Source: Azospirillum sp.
GTDB taxonomy: Bacteria > Pseudomonadota > Alphaproteobacteria > Azospirillales > Azospirillaceae
DNA: 64,000 nucleotides
Assembly (NCBI GenBank): GCA_027486405.1
Contig: JAIXPD010000029.1
Span: 95,565 to 159,564, forward strand
Reading direction: 5' to 3'
Position numbers and translations under genes: made by a program. Positions 1 to 9,096 of the stretch are shown here, in pieces. Position 1 is the stretch's first letter; the number at the start of each line of letters is the position of its first letter. The notes below the pieces were generated by a model. That model was not told the DNA's origin. It saw nothing but the letters and a program-made list of their open reading frames with translations, and did not search any database.

Positions 1-431
1 CGGGCCATGAGAACGGCAATTTCCTGGGCGGCTGCCTGTTCGACCGCGTGACCCCGGAGATGGTGATCTACAAGGAGGAGATCTTCGGCCCGGTCCTCTG
101 CGTCGTCCGCGTGCAAACGATGCAGGAGGGCATGGACCTGATCGATTCCCACGAGTACGGGAACGGCACCTGCCTGTTCACCCGCGACGGCGAGGCCGCC
201 CGCTATTTCAGCGACATGATCAAGGTCGGCATGGTCGGCATCAACGTGCCGCTGCCGGTGCCGGTCGCCTATCACAGCTTCGGCGGCTGGAAACGCTCGC
301 TGTTCGGCGATCTGTCGGCCTATGGCCCCGACGGCGTGCGCTTCTACACCCGCCGCAAGACCATCAGCCAGCGCTGGCCGACCGGCGGCGTCCGCGAAGG
401 GGCGCAGTTCGCTTTCCCGTCGATGAAGTGA
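1..431 (+). CDS. mmsA: Methylmalonate-semialdehyde dehydrogenase, C-terminal part
   Basis: The gene enters from the left edge; 142 codons are visible (frame starting at base 3) up to the TGA at 429-431. The CoA-acylating aldehyde dehydrogenase acts in valine, thymine and inositol catabolism, turning (methyl)malonate semialdehyde into propionyl- or acetyl-CoA in the cytoplasm. Family signatures seen: EEIFGPVL near the start, then the NAD-fold end with [19 protein letters not shown] and SLFGD, ending in [13 protein letters not shown], which is typical of MmsA rather than of other aldehyde dehydrogenases. The catalytic Cys lies upstream of the window edge. A perfect hairpin follows the stop. The next gene is an insertion sequence, so its original downstream neighbour is unknown. 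Confidence 0.93.
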   Translation, partial: GHENGNFLGGCLFDRVTPEMVIYKEEIFGPVLCVVRVQTMQEGMDLIDSHEYGNGTCLFTRDGEAARYFSDMIKVGMVGINVPLPVPVAYHSFGGWKRSLFGDLSAYGPDGVRFYTRRKTISQRWPTGGVREGAQFAFPSMK

Positions 432-454
432 TGGCAATGTCATGACGCAGGGGC

Positions 455-483
455 GGGTCCGTTGGACAGGCTCCAACGGACCC
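455..483 (+). terminator. Hairpin after mmsA
   Basis: A perfect 12-bp stem (455-466 with 472-483) closes a 5-nt loop, 23 bases after the mmsA stop codon. There is no U-tract, so it may be a weak or Rho-assisted terminator, or an mRNA 3'-end stabiliser. Confidence 0.6.
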
Positions 484-548
484 GGCGTGCAACGTCTGGA
501 AGCTCATGCGCAACAACGGCATCCGGGAATGCCGGACCCAAACATCCA

Positions 549-1445
549 AGAGTCTGTTTAACAACCTGTTCAGTGGGAGACACGCCGAAGTAGCAGAGCG
601 CTCATGGCGATCAGGATCATGCCGCCTGACACATCGATCCGTTGTTCGAAATCGCGGACCAATCGTCTCCAGCGTGTCATCCATCCGAAGGTTCGCTCGA
701 CCACCCAGCGTCTTGGCAGAAGCTTGAAGCCCGGTTCGGCATCGGTACGTTTGACGATTTCGACGGTGAAGTCGAGGTAGGCGGTTTTGTCCATCAGCTT
801 TGTCCTGTCGTAACCGCCATCGGCGAACAGATGCTTCATCCAGGGCCAACGCTTTCTTATTCCTTCCAGAATTTTCTGCGCTCCGGCGGAGTCGGAGATA
901 TCGGCGGTGGTCAGATTGACCATGAGCAGTCGGCCATCGGTGTCCACGGCGATGTGCCGCTTGCGCCCAATGATCTTCTTCCCGCCATCGTAGCCCCGCT
1001 CCTTTGCCGCAGGAGCCTTCACCGTCTGACTGTCGACAACCCCAGCGGTTGGACTGGCTTCCCGTCCCGCGCGTTCCCGATCCAGCATCAACGCCACGTC
1101 GTGGATCGTCTGGAAGAGGAGTCGCCGCACGAATTGCCGGAACCACCAATACACCGTCTGCCACGGTGGGAAATCTTTCGGCAAAAGCCGCCAGCCGCAG
1201 CCAGAGCGCACCAGAAAGCGCAGTGCGTTCAGGATCTCACGGAAATTAACCGTGCGCGATCTCCCCGTCTTTGCCTTTCCAGGCATCAGCGGTTCGATCA
1301 GTGACCATTCCTCGTCCGTAAGGTCTGTCGGATACCGAGGCGTTTTCTTCTCAATGGCGACCAATCGGTCTCGGCTGCTTCTCGTTCACATGACGAACTT
1401 GAATCATTTGTTTGAACATGCCGCAACCGTTTTCAAACAGACTCT
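549..1445 (-). mobile_element. IS5-family insertion sequence, about 897 bp
   Basis: One transposase gene fills the element. The ends carry an inverted repeat: 11 perfect bases AGAGTCTGTTT at 549-559 and its complement at 1435-1445, extending imperfectly to about 17 bases. The size fits the compact IS5 subgroups (IS1031-like). No target duplication is visible: the outside bases are tcca on the left and gaga on the right. The right end cuts a lipoprotein gene whose remaining part is not found on the left side. Both facts suggest a deletion next to the element after insertion. Confidence 0.85.
570..1364 (-). CDS. IS5-family transposase
   Basis: 264 residues. The N-terminus YPTDLTDEEWSLIEPLMP is the DUF4096-type start of IS5 transposases. 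The DDE acidic residues can be placed at VVDSQTVKAP (first D), FADGGYDRTKL (second D) and WVVERTFGWM (E, within the usual ERTFGW block). The reading frame is intact and full length, without the frameshift used by some IS5 relatives, so the enzyme is probably active. It begins about 80 bases inside the right inverted repeat and stops about 20 bases from the left one. Confidence 0.93.
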   Translation of the reverse strand: MVAIEKKTPRYPTDLTDEEWSLIEPLMPGKAKTGRSRTVNFREILNALRFLVRSGCGWRLLPKDFPPWQTVYWWFRQFVRRLLFQTIHDVALMLDRERAGREASPTAGVVDSQTVKAPAAKERGYDGGKKIIGRKRHIAVDTDGRLLMVNLTTADISDSAGAQKILEGIRKRWPWMKHLFADGGYDRTKLMDKTAYLDFTVEIVKRTDAEPGFKLLPRRWVVERTFGWMTRWRRLVRDFEQRIDVSGGMILIAMSALLLRRVSH

Positions 1446-1759
1446 GAGAACAACGGATCCTCAAACCGGTTTTCCGGCTTTGGATCGAAATCCGGTGAAA
1501 CGCATTGCCCGCAGGTTCCGCCCGACAAAAAGCCGCGCATGCTGTTCGACACATCCAGATAGATGTGAACCTGCGGGTTGTTTGCGGTGATCGGCGCGGC
1601 CTCGCGCCCGGCTTCGCTGAGCTGACGGCTGATGGACAATTGGGCGTTCTGCGCGCTGACCTCGCTCACCGAGACCGGCACGCATTCCACCTGTTGCTCG
1701 CCGCACCCAACCAAAGCCAGGAAGGGGAAGAGCAGACTCAAGCGCGCAACACGTTCCAT
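1446..1759 (-). pseudogene. Truncated vWA-type lipoprotein, N-terminal remnant
   Basis: About 105 codons remain from ATG 1759; the reading frame then runs into the end of the insertion sequence. The start MERVARLSLLFPFLALVGC is a lipoprotein signal with the lipobox LVGC (Cys 19 would be lipidated). Further on, VHIYLDVSNSMRGFL carries a DxSxS metal-ion-dependent adhesion site of a von Willebrand A domain, which breaks off after about 30 more residues. No continuation is present on the other side of the insertion sequence, so the gene lost its 3' part. A possible upstream GTG start at 1765 exists. Function of the intact protein is unknown; vWA lipoproteins are usually envelope-bound binding proteins. 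Confidence 0.75.
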
Positions 1760-2556
1760 TTCCACCGCCAGTGAAAAAATTCACCCCCAACGATGAATAC
1801 CGTATTTCGCACGACCTGTTTTCGTCAAGAGATTCAGAGTTTACATTGCGTGAATACATTTGTGTTCACCAGAGAATTATTTTTATTTATACTGTATTTC
1901 ATGCATGAACTGCTTGATCAAATTAATATGTTTTTCAGAAGATTTGACGGACAACTGAGGATAATCAACAACCGCATTAAAAAATTGAATAGTATTCAGT
2001 TGTTTTATTTTGCGATGAACCGCGCGCCGGTGAGCATTCAAAATGGCGATTGAATTTTCAGGCTTATCTTTTAAGGTTGCGAATCCGCCGCCCCCAATCG
2101 CTTGGGTCCGCGCCTCATTGGGCGGATTTACAACGCAGGCAGGGCGCGATCTGTCTCGCCATTGCCATAGGAATGGGCCGAATGCTGCGTGATCGTAGGC
2201 CATTCAGAAACACAGGGGACGGAACCACCTGGTTCGGTGATTTCGTCTCCTGCGCAGACCAGCGCATGTCGATCTCCAGACGGTGAACAGCCGTCACACG
2301 CCCGTCGTCAACCGCAATTCCATCCGGTGCTCATACCGCTGCCCCGGATCCAACCGGGCTGTTGGGGAAGCGCCGGGTTTCCAGCGGGTCGTGCCCCACG
2401 GGGTGCATTCCCTCTGCGCATCAGCCCCTGCGCCGACACGCCAACGCGCATGGTGTCTTCGTCGGCATCCGCTTGGCACCGATTCCAGAAGCTGGAAGGC
2501 CGTCCATATCAGCTCAAAAGCTCATGCGCTCTTCAGACCGTTCCCCCACGTTCGCC
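1760..2556. other. Non-coding stretch with AT-rich island
   Basis: About 800 bases without a convincing gene. Bases 1770-2050 are strikingly AT-rich compared with the rest of the window, and include a 13-bp palindrome at 1987-1999 and a spaced repeat GTGAA...TTCAC near 1851-1870. It probably held the promoter of the truncated lipoprotein. From 2050 to 2556 the composition returns to normal; short open frames there have no ribosome site and no recognisable motif. Confidence 0.4.
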
Positions 2557-3486
2557 TCAGCCGGAACGACGCGCCAGAATGCGGTCGGCTTCGACGCGCC
2601 AGTCGTCGGATCGGGCGAAACCGGGGTTGTCCTTGGGTCCGAAGACGCCCTGTCCGGCTTGTTCGGCCACCCAGGCCTGACGGTCGGCGGTGCCGGACGC
2701 CGACCAAGGGGTCAGGCCGATCTCGCGCACCGTCTGCGCCACCTCGCGCATTTCCTCCGCCCGGCGGGCACCATGCTGGATCACCCGCTGGAAGAAATAG
2801 GCCCCGGTCTGTTCCCAATCGATGGCGGGGAAGGTTTCCGCCAGCGAGGCCAGCACCGCGTCTTCAACCCCATAGGCGCGCGCGGCGGTGAAGCTTTCGA
2901 TCACCATGGCCTCAAGCCCCTTGATCATCACCGACCGGCACATCTTGGTGGCCGACGCCACGCCCAGCCGCGCGTCCGCCACCGTGGCGGCAAAGCCGAG
3001 CGCGGCCAGCGCCGGTTCCAGCCCGGCGGCGTCGGGACCGCCCAGCAGCAGCGGCACCTTGATGCGGTAGGGCGGAACCGACGTCATCACCGCCCCCTCG
3101 ACGAAACGGCCACCCGCCGCTGCCACCCGTTCCGCCGCCCGCGCTTTGGCACCGGGCGAGGCGGAATTGAGGTCGAGATACCAGCCGCCCGCGCGCACCC
3201 CCGGCGTGGCGGCTTCGGCCACCGCCACCGCCTGGGCGGCGGTGACGGCCACGATCACCAGATCGGCCGCCGCCGCCAGCCGGGCGGGATCGGCGATCAG
3301 CGCGACGCCGTGGCGTTCGGCGTGCTCGATCAGGGGCTGTTCGTCCGGACCGCCCAGTTTGATGTCCGAGGCGAGCAGTCGGGTCACGCCGCGCGCGGCC
3401 AAATCCTCGGCCAGGATGCGGCCCACCTCGCCATAGCCGATCAGGCCGATGGTCCAGTCCAGCCAGGGGGTTGCGGTTTGGGTCAT
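2557..3486 (-). CDS. NAD(P)-binding 6PGDH-like protein with DUF1932
   Basis: 309 residues from ATG 3486. The N-terminal half is a Rossmann fold starting GLIGYGEVGRILAEDLAARG (GxGxxG nucleotide loop), followed by the beta-hydroxyacid-dehydrogenase pattern DLNSASPGAK. The C-terminal helical domain with KMCRSVMIKGLEAMVIESF, where Lys is the usual catalytic base, is DUF1932. It is the last gene of the gallate operon, 4 bases after the aldolase gene, and shares its transcript. The standard gallate and protocatechuate 4,5-cleavage pathways do not need this enzyme. It may reduce or oxidise a pathway-related hydroxy or keto acid; the substrate is unknown. Confidence 0.8.
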   Translation of the reverse strand: MTQTATPWLDWTIGLIGYGEVGRILAEDLAARGVTRLLASDIKLGGPDEQPLIEHAERHGVALIADPARLAAAADLVIVAVTAAQAVAVAEAATPGVRAGGWYLDLNSASPGAKARAAERVAAAGGRFVEGAVMTSVPPYRIKVPLLLGGPDAAGLEPALAALGFAATVADARLGVASATKMCRSVMIKGLEAMVIESFTAARAYGVEDAVLASLAETFPAIDWEQTGAYFFQRVIQHGARRAEEMREVAQTVREIGLTPWSASGTADRQAWVAEQAGQGVFGPKDNPGFARSDDWRVEADRILARRSG

Positions 3487-3490
3487 GGCG

Positions 3491-4192
3491 TCAGTCCACA
3501 TAGGTGAGGCCGGCCTTCGCCAACCCCGCGCGCATGGCATACATGTCGAGGCCGAGTTCACCGGCGGCCAGACGCGCGCGCTTGCCCGCCTCGTTGGTTT
3601 CGCGTGCGCGCGCGGCATCGGCGACGGCATCGGCGACCGCCGCCGGAACCACCACCACCCCGTCGTCGTCGGCCATCACCACATCGCCGGGATTGACCAG
3701 CGCCCCGGCGCAGATGACCGGGATGTTGACGCTGCCCAGGGTCGCCTTGACGGTTCCCTTGGCGCTGATCGCCTTGGAAAAGACGGGGAACGTCATCGCG
3801 GTCAGATCGCGGACGTCGCGCACGCCGCCGTCGATGACCAGCCCCACCGCCCCCCGCGCCCGGAAGGAGGTGGCGAGCAGATCGCCGAAGAAACCGTCGG
3901 TGCTGTCGGCCGTCACCGCCGCGACCACCACGTCGCCGGGCTGAATCTGTTCGGCGGCGACGTGCAGCATCCAATTGTCGCCCGGTTGCAGCAGCACCGT
4001 CACCGCCGTGCCGCACAGGCGCGCACCGGCGTAGATCGGCCGCAGGGTGGGCTTCATCAGCCCGACCCGGCCCATGGCCTCGTGCACGGTCGACACGCCG
4101 AAGGCGGACAGACGGTCCACGGCGGCCCGGTCGGCCCGCTGGATGGTCCGCCTCACGATGCCCAATGTGTTCATGCTGTTGGTCATGCTCAT
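3491..4192 (-). CDS. galC: 4-carboxy-4-hydroxy-2-oxoadipate aldolase (RraA-like fold)
   Basis: 233 residues. The enzyme splits 4-carboxy-4-hydroxy-2-oxoadipate into pyruvate and oxaloacetate, the last step of gallate/protocatechuate 4,5-cleavage, using a divalent metal. Conserved [15 protein letters not shown] and [12 protein letters not shown] supply the Arg and Asp that bind pyruvate and metal in the LigK/GalC/ProA aldolases. ATG 4192 is chosen because AAAGGAC lies 7-13 bases upstream; a GTG at 4198 overlapping the preceding stop and an ATG at 4186 are alternatives. It directly follows the hydratase gene with near-zero spacing. RraA itself is about 160 residues, so the longer size supports the aldolase. 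Confidence 0.87.
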   Translation of the reverse strand: MSMTNSMNTLGIVRRTIQRADRAAVDRLSAFGVSTVHEAMGRVGLMKPTLRPIYAGARLCGTAVTVLLQPGDNWMLHVAAEQIQPGDVVVAAVTADSTDGFFGDLLATSFRARGAVGLVIDGGVRDVRDLTAMTFPVFSKAISAKGTVKATLGSVNIPVICAGALVNPGDVVMADDDGVVVVPAAVADAVADAARARETNEAGKRARLAAGELGLDMYAMRAGLAKAGLTYVD

Positions 4193-4194
4193 GA

Positions 4195-5223
4195 TCACCG
4201 TCCTTTGGCCTTGAGCGCCCGGTCCAGGCGCGGATAGACACGACGCGCGTTGCCCTCATAGACCTTGAAGCGGTCTTCATCGGACAGGTTCAGCGTCGCT
4301 TCGATGTAGCGGCGGGTGTCGTCGTAGGCGTGCCCGGTTTCCGGGTCGATGCCGCGCACCGCGCCGATCATCTCCGACGCGAACAGGATGTTGTCGACCG
4401 GAATGACCCGGGTCAGCAGGTCGATCCCCGGCTGGTGATAAACGCAGGTGTCGAAAAAGATGTTGTGCAGCAGATGCTCGCGGAGTTGTGGCTTCTTCAG
4501 CTCCTGCGCCAGACCACGGAACCGGCCCCAATGGTAGGGAACCGCACCGCCGCCGTGGGGGATGATGAATTTCAGCGTGGGAAAATCCTTGAACAGGTCC
4601 GAGGTCAGACACTGCATGAAGGCCGTGGTGTCGGCGTTCAGGTAATGGGCGCCGGTGGTGTGGAAGCAGGCGTTGCAGGAGGTCGAGACGTGGATCATCG
4701 CCGGCAGGTCATAGGCGACCATCGCCTCGTAGATCGGGTACCAGGAACGGTCGGACAGCGGCGGCGACGTCCAATGCCCGCCCGACGGGTCGGGGTTGAG
4801 GTTGATGGCGACGACGCCATATTCGGTGACGCATTTTTCGAGTTCCGGCAGGCAGGTCTTGGGATCGACCCCCGGCGATTGCGGCAGCATGGCCGCGCCG
4901 ATGAAATGATCGGGAAAGAGGCGCGCGACCCGGTGGCACAGCTCGTTGCAGATCGCCGCCCAGGTGGCGGAGGTCTGGAAATCGCCGATGTGGTGCGCCA
5001 TGAAACTCGCCCGTGGCGAAAACACGGTGAGGTCCAGACCACGTTCCCGCATCTTGGCGAGCTGGTTGGTCTCGATGCTCTCGATCAAGGCGTCGTCGCT
5101 GATGGACAGGTCCGACGGTTTGGGCGCTTGGGAAGGATCGGTCAGACCGGCGATCTGCCGGGCGCGCCAGTCCTCCAACGCCTTGGGTGCGGTGGTGTAG
5201 TGGCCGTGAATGTCGATGATCAT
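4195..5223 (-). CDS. ligJ: 4-oxalomesaconate hydratase, LigJ type (amidohydrolase family)
   Basis: 342 residues, close to LigJ of Sphingobium. Starts [16 protein letters not shown] with the HxH metal ligands (His5, His7) of the amidohydrolase-2 family; later [33 protein letters not shown] and the [13 protein letters not shown] segment are characteristic. It adds water to 4-oxalomesaconate to give 4-carboxy-4-hydroxy-2-oxoadipate. Pseudomonas gallate operons use an unrelated PIG-L-type hydratase (GalB) for this step, so this operon combines a LigJ hydratase with Gal-type enzymes. ATG 5223 is chosen over the in-frame upstream extension, which is only the tandem repeat of the galA end read in another frame. 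Confidence 0.87.
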   Translation of the reverse strand: MIIDIHGHYTTAPKALEDWRARQIAGLTDPSQAPKPSDLSISDDALIESIETNQLAKMRERGLDLTVFSPRASFMAHHIGDFQTSATWAAICNELCHRVARLFPDHFIGAAMLPQSPGVDPKTCLPELEKCVTEYGVVAINLNPDPSGGHWTSPPLSDRSWYPIYEAMVAYDLPAMIHVSTSCNACFHTTGAHYLNADTTAFMQCLTSDLFKDFPTLKFIIPHGGGAVPYHWGRFRGLAQELKKPQLREHLLHNIFFDTCVYHQPGIDLLTRVIPVDNILFASEMIGAVRGIDPETGHAYDDTRRYIEATLNLSDEDRFKVYEGNARRVYPRLDRALKAKGR

Positions 5224-5233
5224 GGGCGTGCGC

Positions 5234-6547
5234 TCACGTGTTCGTGTCCGTGTTCGTGTCCGTGTTCCAGGCAAGGGCTTCCCGGCCCTGCTTGCCCGCG
5301 ACCGAATAGAGGGCGTTCGGGGCGTTGCGGGTGGCCTGGAACTGCTCCAGCGTCTGGCCGCGCATGGCGGCGTAGATGTGCAGGTTCGACACGCCGACGA
5401 CCGCCCCCAGCTTTTCCAGCATGAAGAAGATGACGCCGTAGCGGATCAGGGCGTCCCAATCGCGGCGGCGAACCATGTCCTTTTCCTCCTCGGTCAAGCC
5501 AGCGGCGGCGAAGGTCGCCTCCGGCTCCTCCAGGAAGCGTTGGCGGTGCGCCGGGTCGATCATGCGGTGCAGGAATTTGTTGAGGCGGTAGGCCCGGACG
5601 CTGACCGCGTGGGTGAAGGGGTGGATGCCCGCGATGCTCTCGGCACCCGCCAATTGATGGGCGATCCGCGCCCGCTGCTCCGCCTCCTTGTCCTTGGGCA
5701 GCGGGCGGTCGCGGTTTTCGTAGATCGCGGTGGCGATCCCGGTCATCGACGGCAGGTAATAGGATTGGTGCACCGTGTCGATGGTGGCCGACAGCGCGCC
5801 GCGCATGATCAGCCACATGATGACCTCGGCCCCCTCGACGCCGCCCAACTCGGCATAATCCGCGATGGTCAGGCGGGTCAGCGCCTCCGGGTCGTTTGCG
5901 AACAGGTCCAGGAACTGGCGGTCCCATTCGGTGTTGTTGAAACCGGCCCTGGCTCCATGCACCTGATGGGACAGGCCGCCGGTGGCGACGATGGCGACCG
6001 TCATGTCCTCCGGATAGGATTCGATGGCCCGGCGCAGCGCCCGGCCCAGCTTGTAACAGCGCGCCGCCGACGGGATCGGGAATTGCAACACGCCCACCGC
6101 CAGCGGCACGATCGGTACCGGCCATGCGCCGTCCGGGCGGTCGCACAGCACCGACAGCGGCGACAGGCACCCATGATCGAGCGGCTTGTCCTGGAAAAAG
6201 GACATGTCGAACTCGTCGGCCATCAGCGAGGCCCCGATGTGCTGGGCCAGCGCGGCGTGTCCGGGGACCGGCGGCAGATCGCGCGCGCCGCCGCCCTCGT
6301 CGGCGACACCGTATCGGGTGTCGATGCCCAGGGTGAAGGCGGAGTAATGGTCGAAGAAGAAGGACGTCACATGATCGTTGAAGATCATGAACAGGGCGTC
6401 GGGCTTCTTCTCCACCAGCCAGCGGCGAACCGGTTCGAACCCTTCGAAGATCGGTGCCCAAACCGGGTCGTGGCGCTTGTCGCCATCCACGGCGAATCCG
6501 ATGGTCGGGGTGTGGGAACAGGCGATGCCGCCGATGATCCGTGCCAT
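5234..6547 (-). CDS. galA: Gallate dioxygenase (extradiol, LigB-LigA fused)
   Basis: 437 residues, the length of single-chain gallate dioxygenases (GalA/DesB, about 420). Opens gallate with O2 to 4-oxalomesaconate using non-haem Fe(II). In the N-terminal LigB domain the expected ligands are His12 (ACSH), His59 (FNDH) and Glu about 241 (GAEVIMW), with the catalytic His194 in GLSHQVHG. A LigA-like helical domain follows from about residue 300 (FTHAVSVRAYRLNKFLHRM). A good ribosome site AAGGAG lies 8-13 bases before ATG 6547. The C-terminal NTD repeat tail is unusual. A protocatechuate 4,5-dioxygenase is a less likely alternative because that enzyme has separate subunits and because the pathway neighbours lack a LigC dehydrogenase and LigI lactonase. 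Confidence 0.9.
   Translation of the reverse strand: MARIIGGIACSHTPTIGFAVDGDKRHDPVWAPIFEGFEPVRRWLVEKKPDALFMIFNDHVTSFFFDHYSAFTLGIDTRYGVADEGGGARDLPPVPGHAALAQHIGASLMADEFDMSFFQDKPLDHGCLSPLSVLCDRPDGAWPVPIVPLAVGVLQFPIPSAARCYKLGRALRRAIESYPEDMTVAIVATGGLSHQVHGARAGFNNTEWDRQFLDLFANDPEALTRLTIADYAELGGVEGAEVIMWLIMRGALSATIDTVHQSYYLPSMTGIATAIYENRDRPLPKDKEAEQRARIAHQLAGAESIAGIHPFTHAVSVRAYRLNKFLHRMIDPAHRQRFLEEPEATFAAAGLTEEEKDMVRRRDWDALIRYGVIFFMLEKLGAVVGVSNLHIYAAMRGQTLEQFQATRNAPNALYSVAGKQGREALAWNTDTNTDTNT
5238..5267 (-). repeat. Hexamer tandem repeat at the galA 3' end
   Basis: Five hexamers alternating GTGTTC and GTGTCC (a 12-bp unit repeated 2.5 times) encode the last residues of the dioxygenase as NTDTNTDTNT. 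The unit length keeps the reading frame. The tail is beyond the folded LigA-like domain and is probably dispensable. Confidence 0.85.
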
Positions 6548-6594
6548 GCTGTGATGTCTCCTTGCTCGCGCGCGGTCAGCGCAATGATGGGTGT

Positions 6595-7956
6595 TCAGCC
6601 CCGGGCCTGGGCGGGGTGTCCGGCGTCATCGGTCGCAACCGGCCGCAGCGCCAGACCGTTCAGCAGGATGGCCCCGGCGGCCAGCACGGCGGGAAGGGCC
6701 AGGGCGGAGAAGATCCCCTCGAACCCCCACCCGAAGCTGAGCAGCAGCCCGCCGATGGACGACCCCAGAATGCTGCCGAGCCGACCGACCCCCAGCATCC
6801 AGCTCACCCCGGTGGCGCGGGCCAGCGTCGGGTAGCAGCCAGGGGCAAAGGCGTTCAGACCGGTCTGCGCGCCGCTCATGCAGAAGCCGACGACGCCGAC
6901 GACCAGGGCCAACCAGGCCGATTGCAGGCCACCGACACCGAGAAACACCAGGGCGACACCGCCCAGGCAATAGGCGGCCCCGATGGTGCGGTTGGCCCCG
7001 AAACGGTCCATCGCCAGCCCGACCAGCACCGCGCCGATGGTCCCGCCCAATTGGAACATCGCCGTCACGTTCGCCGCCCGGTCGATGGACATGCCCGCGT
7101 CCTTCATCATGGTCGGCAGCCAGCTCGTGGTCAGATAGATGACCAGCAGCCCCATGAAATACGTGACCCACAGCGTGAAGGTGCGCAGCGCAAAGGCACG
7201 GGTGAACAGGACGGCGAAGGGTTGCTTGGCCGCGACCGCCTCCTCCTTCAGGGTGAAGCGGGCAAAGCCCGACAGGTCGCTGCCGGAAATGCGCGACAGC
7301 ACCGCGCGGATGCGGTCGGTCTCGACGCCGCGCACCACCATGTAGCGCGCCGATTCCGGCAGGGCGACGCAGAGCAGCGGGAACAGCGCCAGCGGCACGG
7401 CGGCCCCGAAATAGAGGACCGATTGCCAGCCATGGACCGGCAGCAGCCACGCGGCGACGAAGCCGATCAGGGCCGAGCCGAAGTTGAAACCGGTGAACAT
7501 CGTCGCCAGCAGGAAGGATTTCGACCGTTCCGGCAGATATTCCGACAGCAGCGTCGTGGTGTTGGGCATCGCCGCCCCCAGACCAAGCCCGGTCAGGAAG
7601 CGCAGGATCGCCATCTCCATCGGGTCGCGGGTGAAGGCCGTGAACAGGGTGAACACCCCAAAGCTCAACACCGACATCAGCAGCACGCGCCGCCGCCCGA
7701 ACCAGTCGGACGAGGATCCGGCCAGGATCGCCCCAACCGCCAAACCGATGGGGGCCGCCCCCATGACCATGCCGAAGGCCGGGCGGGAAATGCCCCATTC
7801 GCCGATGATGGACGGGGCGACGAAGCCCATGATGGCCACATCCATGCCATCGGCCAGCACGATGAGAAAACAGAGAACCGTCAGGATCCATTGGCGCGCG
7901 GACATGCGGCGTCCGTCGATGAAGGATCGTATTTCCAGTGTGGCGGGCGCGGTCAT
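6595..7956 (-). CDS. galT: MFS transporter, aromatic acid:H+ symporter (probable gallate importer)
   Basis: 453 residues with 12 predicted membrane segments. The first helix carries LCFLIVLADGMDVAIMGF; the Asp-containing DGMD motif is the hallmark of the aromatic acid:H+ symporter family (PcaK, GalT). The loop 2-3 motif GSSSDWFGRRRVLL is also present. Ribosome site GGGAGGA precedes ATG 7956. It lies between the tautomerase and dioxygenase genes of the operon, so the likely substrate is gallate or a related benzoate entering the cytoplasm. Confidence 0.88.
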   Translation of the reverse strand: MTAPATLEIRSFIDGRRMSARQWILTVLCFLIVLADGMDVAIMGFVAPSIIGEWGISRPAFGMVMGAAPIGLAVGAILAGSSSDWFGRRRVLLMSVLSFGVFTLFTAFTRDPMEMAILRFLTGLGLGAAMPNTTTLLSEYLPERSKSFLLATMFTGFNFGSALIGFVAAWLLPVHGWQSVLYFGAAVPLALFPLLCVALPESARYMVVRGVETDRIRAVLSRISGSDLSGFARFTLKEEAVAAKQPFAVLFTRAFALRTFTLWVTYFMGLLVIYLTTSWLPTMMKDAGMSIDRAANVTAMFQLGGTIGAVLVGLAMDRFGANRTIGAAYCLGGVALVFLGVGGLQSAWLALVVGVVGFCMSGAQTGLNAFAPGCYPTLARATGVSWMLGVGRLGSILGSSIGGLLLSFGWGFEGIFSALALPAVLAAGAILLNGLALRPVATDDAGHPAQARG

Positions 7957-7977
7957 GGTGTCCTCCCAATATCTTGT

Positions 7978-9096
7978 TCAGGGTGCGGCGCTGGACGGGA
8001 CCAGAACATGGCCCTCGAACAGAGGGCGGGCGGTGCGCAGCAGGGCGACCGCAGGCGCGCCGTCCGGGCCGCCGCTCAAGCGGATGGTGAATTCGCCGGT
8101 CGGGTGTTCGACCGAAACGTCTTGCTGCCCCTCGCCAGCAGACCGTCCGTCCCGCGCGCGGGCGGCGGCCAGCGGGGCGCAGACCGTGCCCGCGTCGGCG
8201 AAGGCGGTGGCGACCGACGCCGCCCCCAGCACGCCGATGGCGTCGTGGCAGGTGTGGGGAATGAAACTGCGGGTGTTGAGATCGCCGCCGTCGCGGGGGG
8301 CCGACACCAGCGTCATTTTCGGCACCACCTTCCCGACCACCGGCCCCAGCCCCATCAGCGGACCGGCGGCAAGGCGGATCGCCTCGATCCGCGCCCTCAC
8401 GGCGGTGGCGGCGTCAAGTTCCGCCGGTGTTTCGTATCCGGTGGCCCCGACATCCTCCGCGCGGATCAGCACCACCGGCATGCCGTTGTCGATGCAGGTG
8501 ACGGGGACCCCCTCGATCCGATCCAGGCGATTGCCGGTGGGGTAGAGGGCGCCGCAGCTTGACCCGGCGATGTCGCGGAAGCGCAGTTCGATGGGCGCGC
8601 CGGGGGTCGGAACCCCGCTGATGCGCAGGTCGCCCGCGTAGGAAACCCGCCGCCCCGGCGTCTGCACCACCGCCGCGCACAGGCCGCCGGTGTTGACCAT
8701 GCGGATGCGCACGACGCTGTCCCCGTCCTGCGCCGGAACCAGCCCCCGGTCGATGGCGAAGGGACCGACGCCCGCCAGGATGTTGCCGCAGGTGGGCGCG
8801 TAGTCGATGCGGCCCGCGCCGATCACGAGCTGACCGAACAGATAATCGACATCGGCCCCGGCGTCGGTTGAGGGGGAGACGATGGCGATCTTGGTGGTCA
8901 GCGGCGTGCCGCCGCCGATCCCGTCGATCTGCCGCGCGTCGGGGCTGCCCAGCGCGGCCAGCAACAGGCGGTCGCGCGCCTCCGGATCGGCGGGCAAATC
9001 CCGGGCAAGAAAGAACGCGGCCTTGGACGTGCCGCCGCGCATCCACACGCAGGGGATTGGAACAAGACCGGAGACCGTCGCGGCGTGGGGTGTCAT
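7978..9096 (-). CDS. galD: 4-oxalomesaconate tautomerase (PrpF family)
   Basis: 372 residues from ATG 9096. The PrpF-type fold is shown by CVWMRGGTSKAAFF close to the start, CGNILAGVGPFAIDRG and the matching second half PKMTLVSAPRD...HDAIGVLGAASVATA. PrpF-like isomerases use paired Cys or Lys bases. In gallate breakdown GalD converts the keto form of 4-oxalomesaconate to the enol that is hydrated next. First gene of the operon, reading away from the divergent regulator. An in-frame start 19 codons earlier (9153) is possible but the family begins at or after the chosen Met. Confidence 0.85.
   Translation of the reverse strand: MTPHAATVSGLVPIPCVWMRGGTSKAAFFLARDLPADPEARDRLLLAALGSPDARQIDGIGGGTPLTTKIAIVSPSTDAGADVDYLFGQLVIGAGRIDYAPTCGNILAGVGPFAIDRGLVPAQDGDSVVRIRMVNTGGLCAAVVQTPGRRVSYAGDLRISGVPTPGAPIELRFRDIAGSSCGALYPTGNRLDRIEGVPVTCIDNGMPVVLIRAEDVGATGYETPAELDAATAVRARIEAIRLAAGPLMGLGPVVGKVVPKMTLVSAPRDGGDLNTRSFIPHTCHDAIGVLGAASVATAFADAGTVCAPLAAARARDGRSAGEGQQDVSVEHPTGEFTIRLSGGPDGAPAVALLRTARPLFEGHVLVPSSAAP

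Noticed and set aside
549..1445. Target-site duplication of the IS5 element
   Set aside because: The flanking bases do not match in any 2-9 bp register, even when the ends are shifted by one or two bases.
1883..2203. 106-codon minus-strand frame in the AT-rich island
   Set aside because: No ribosome site, no recognisable domain, and it spans an abrupt change in base composition.
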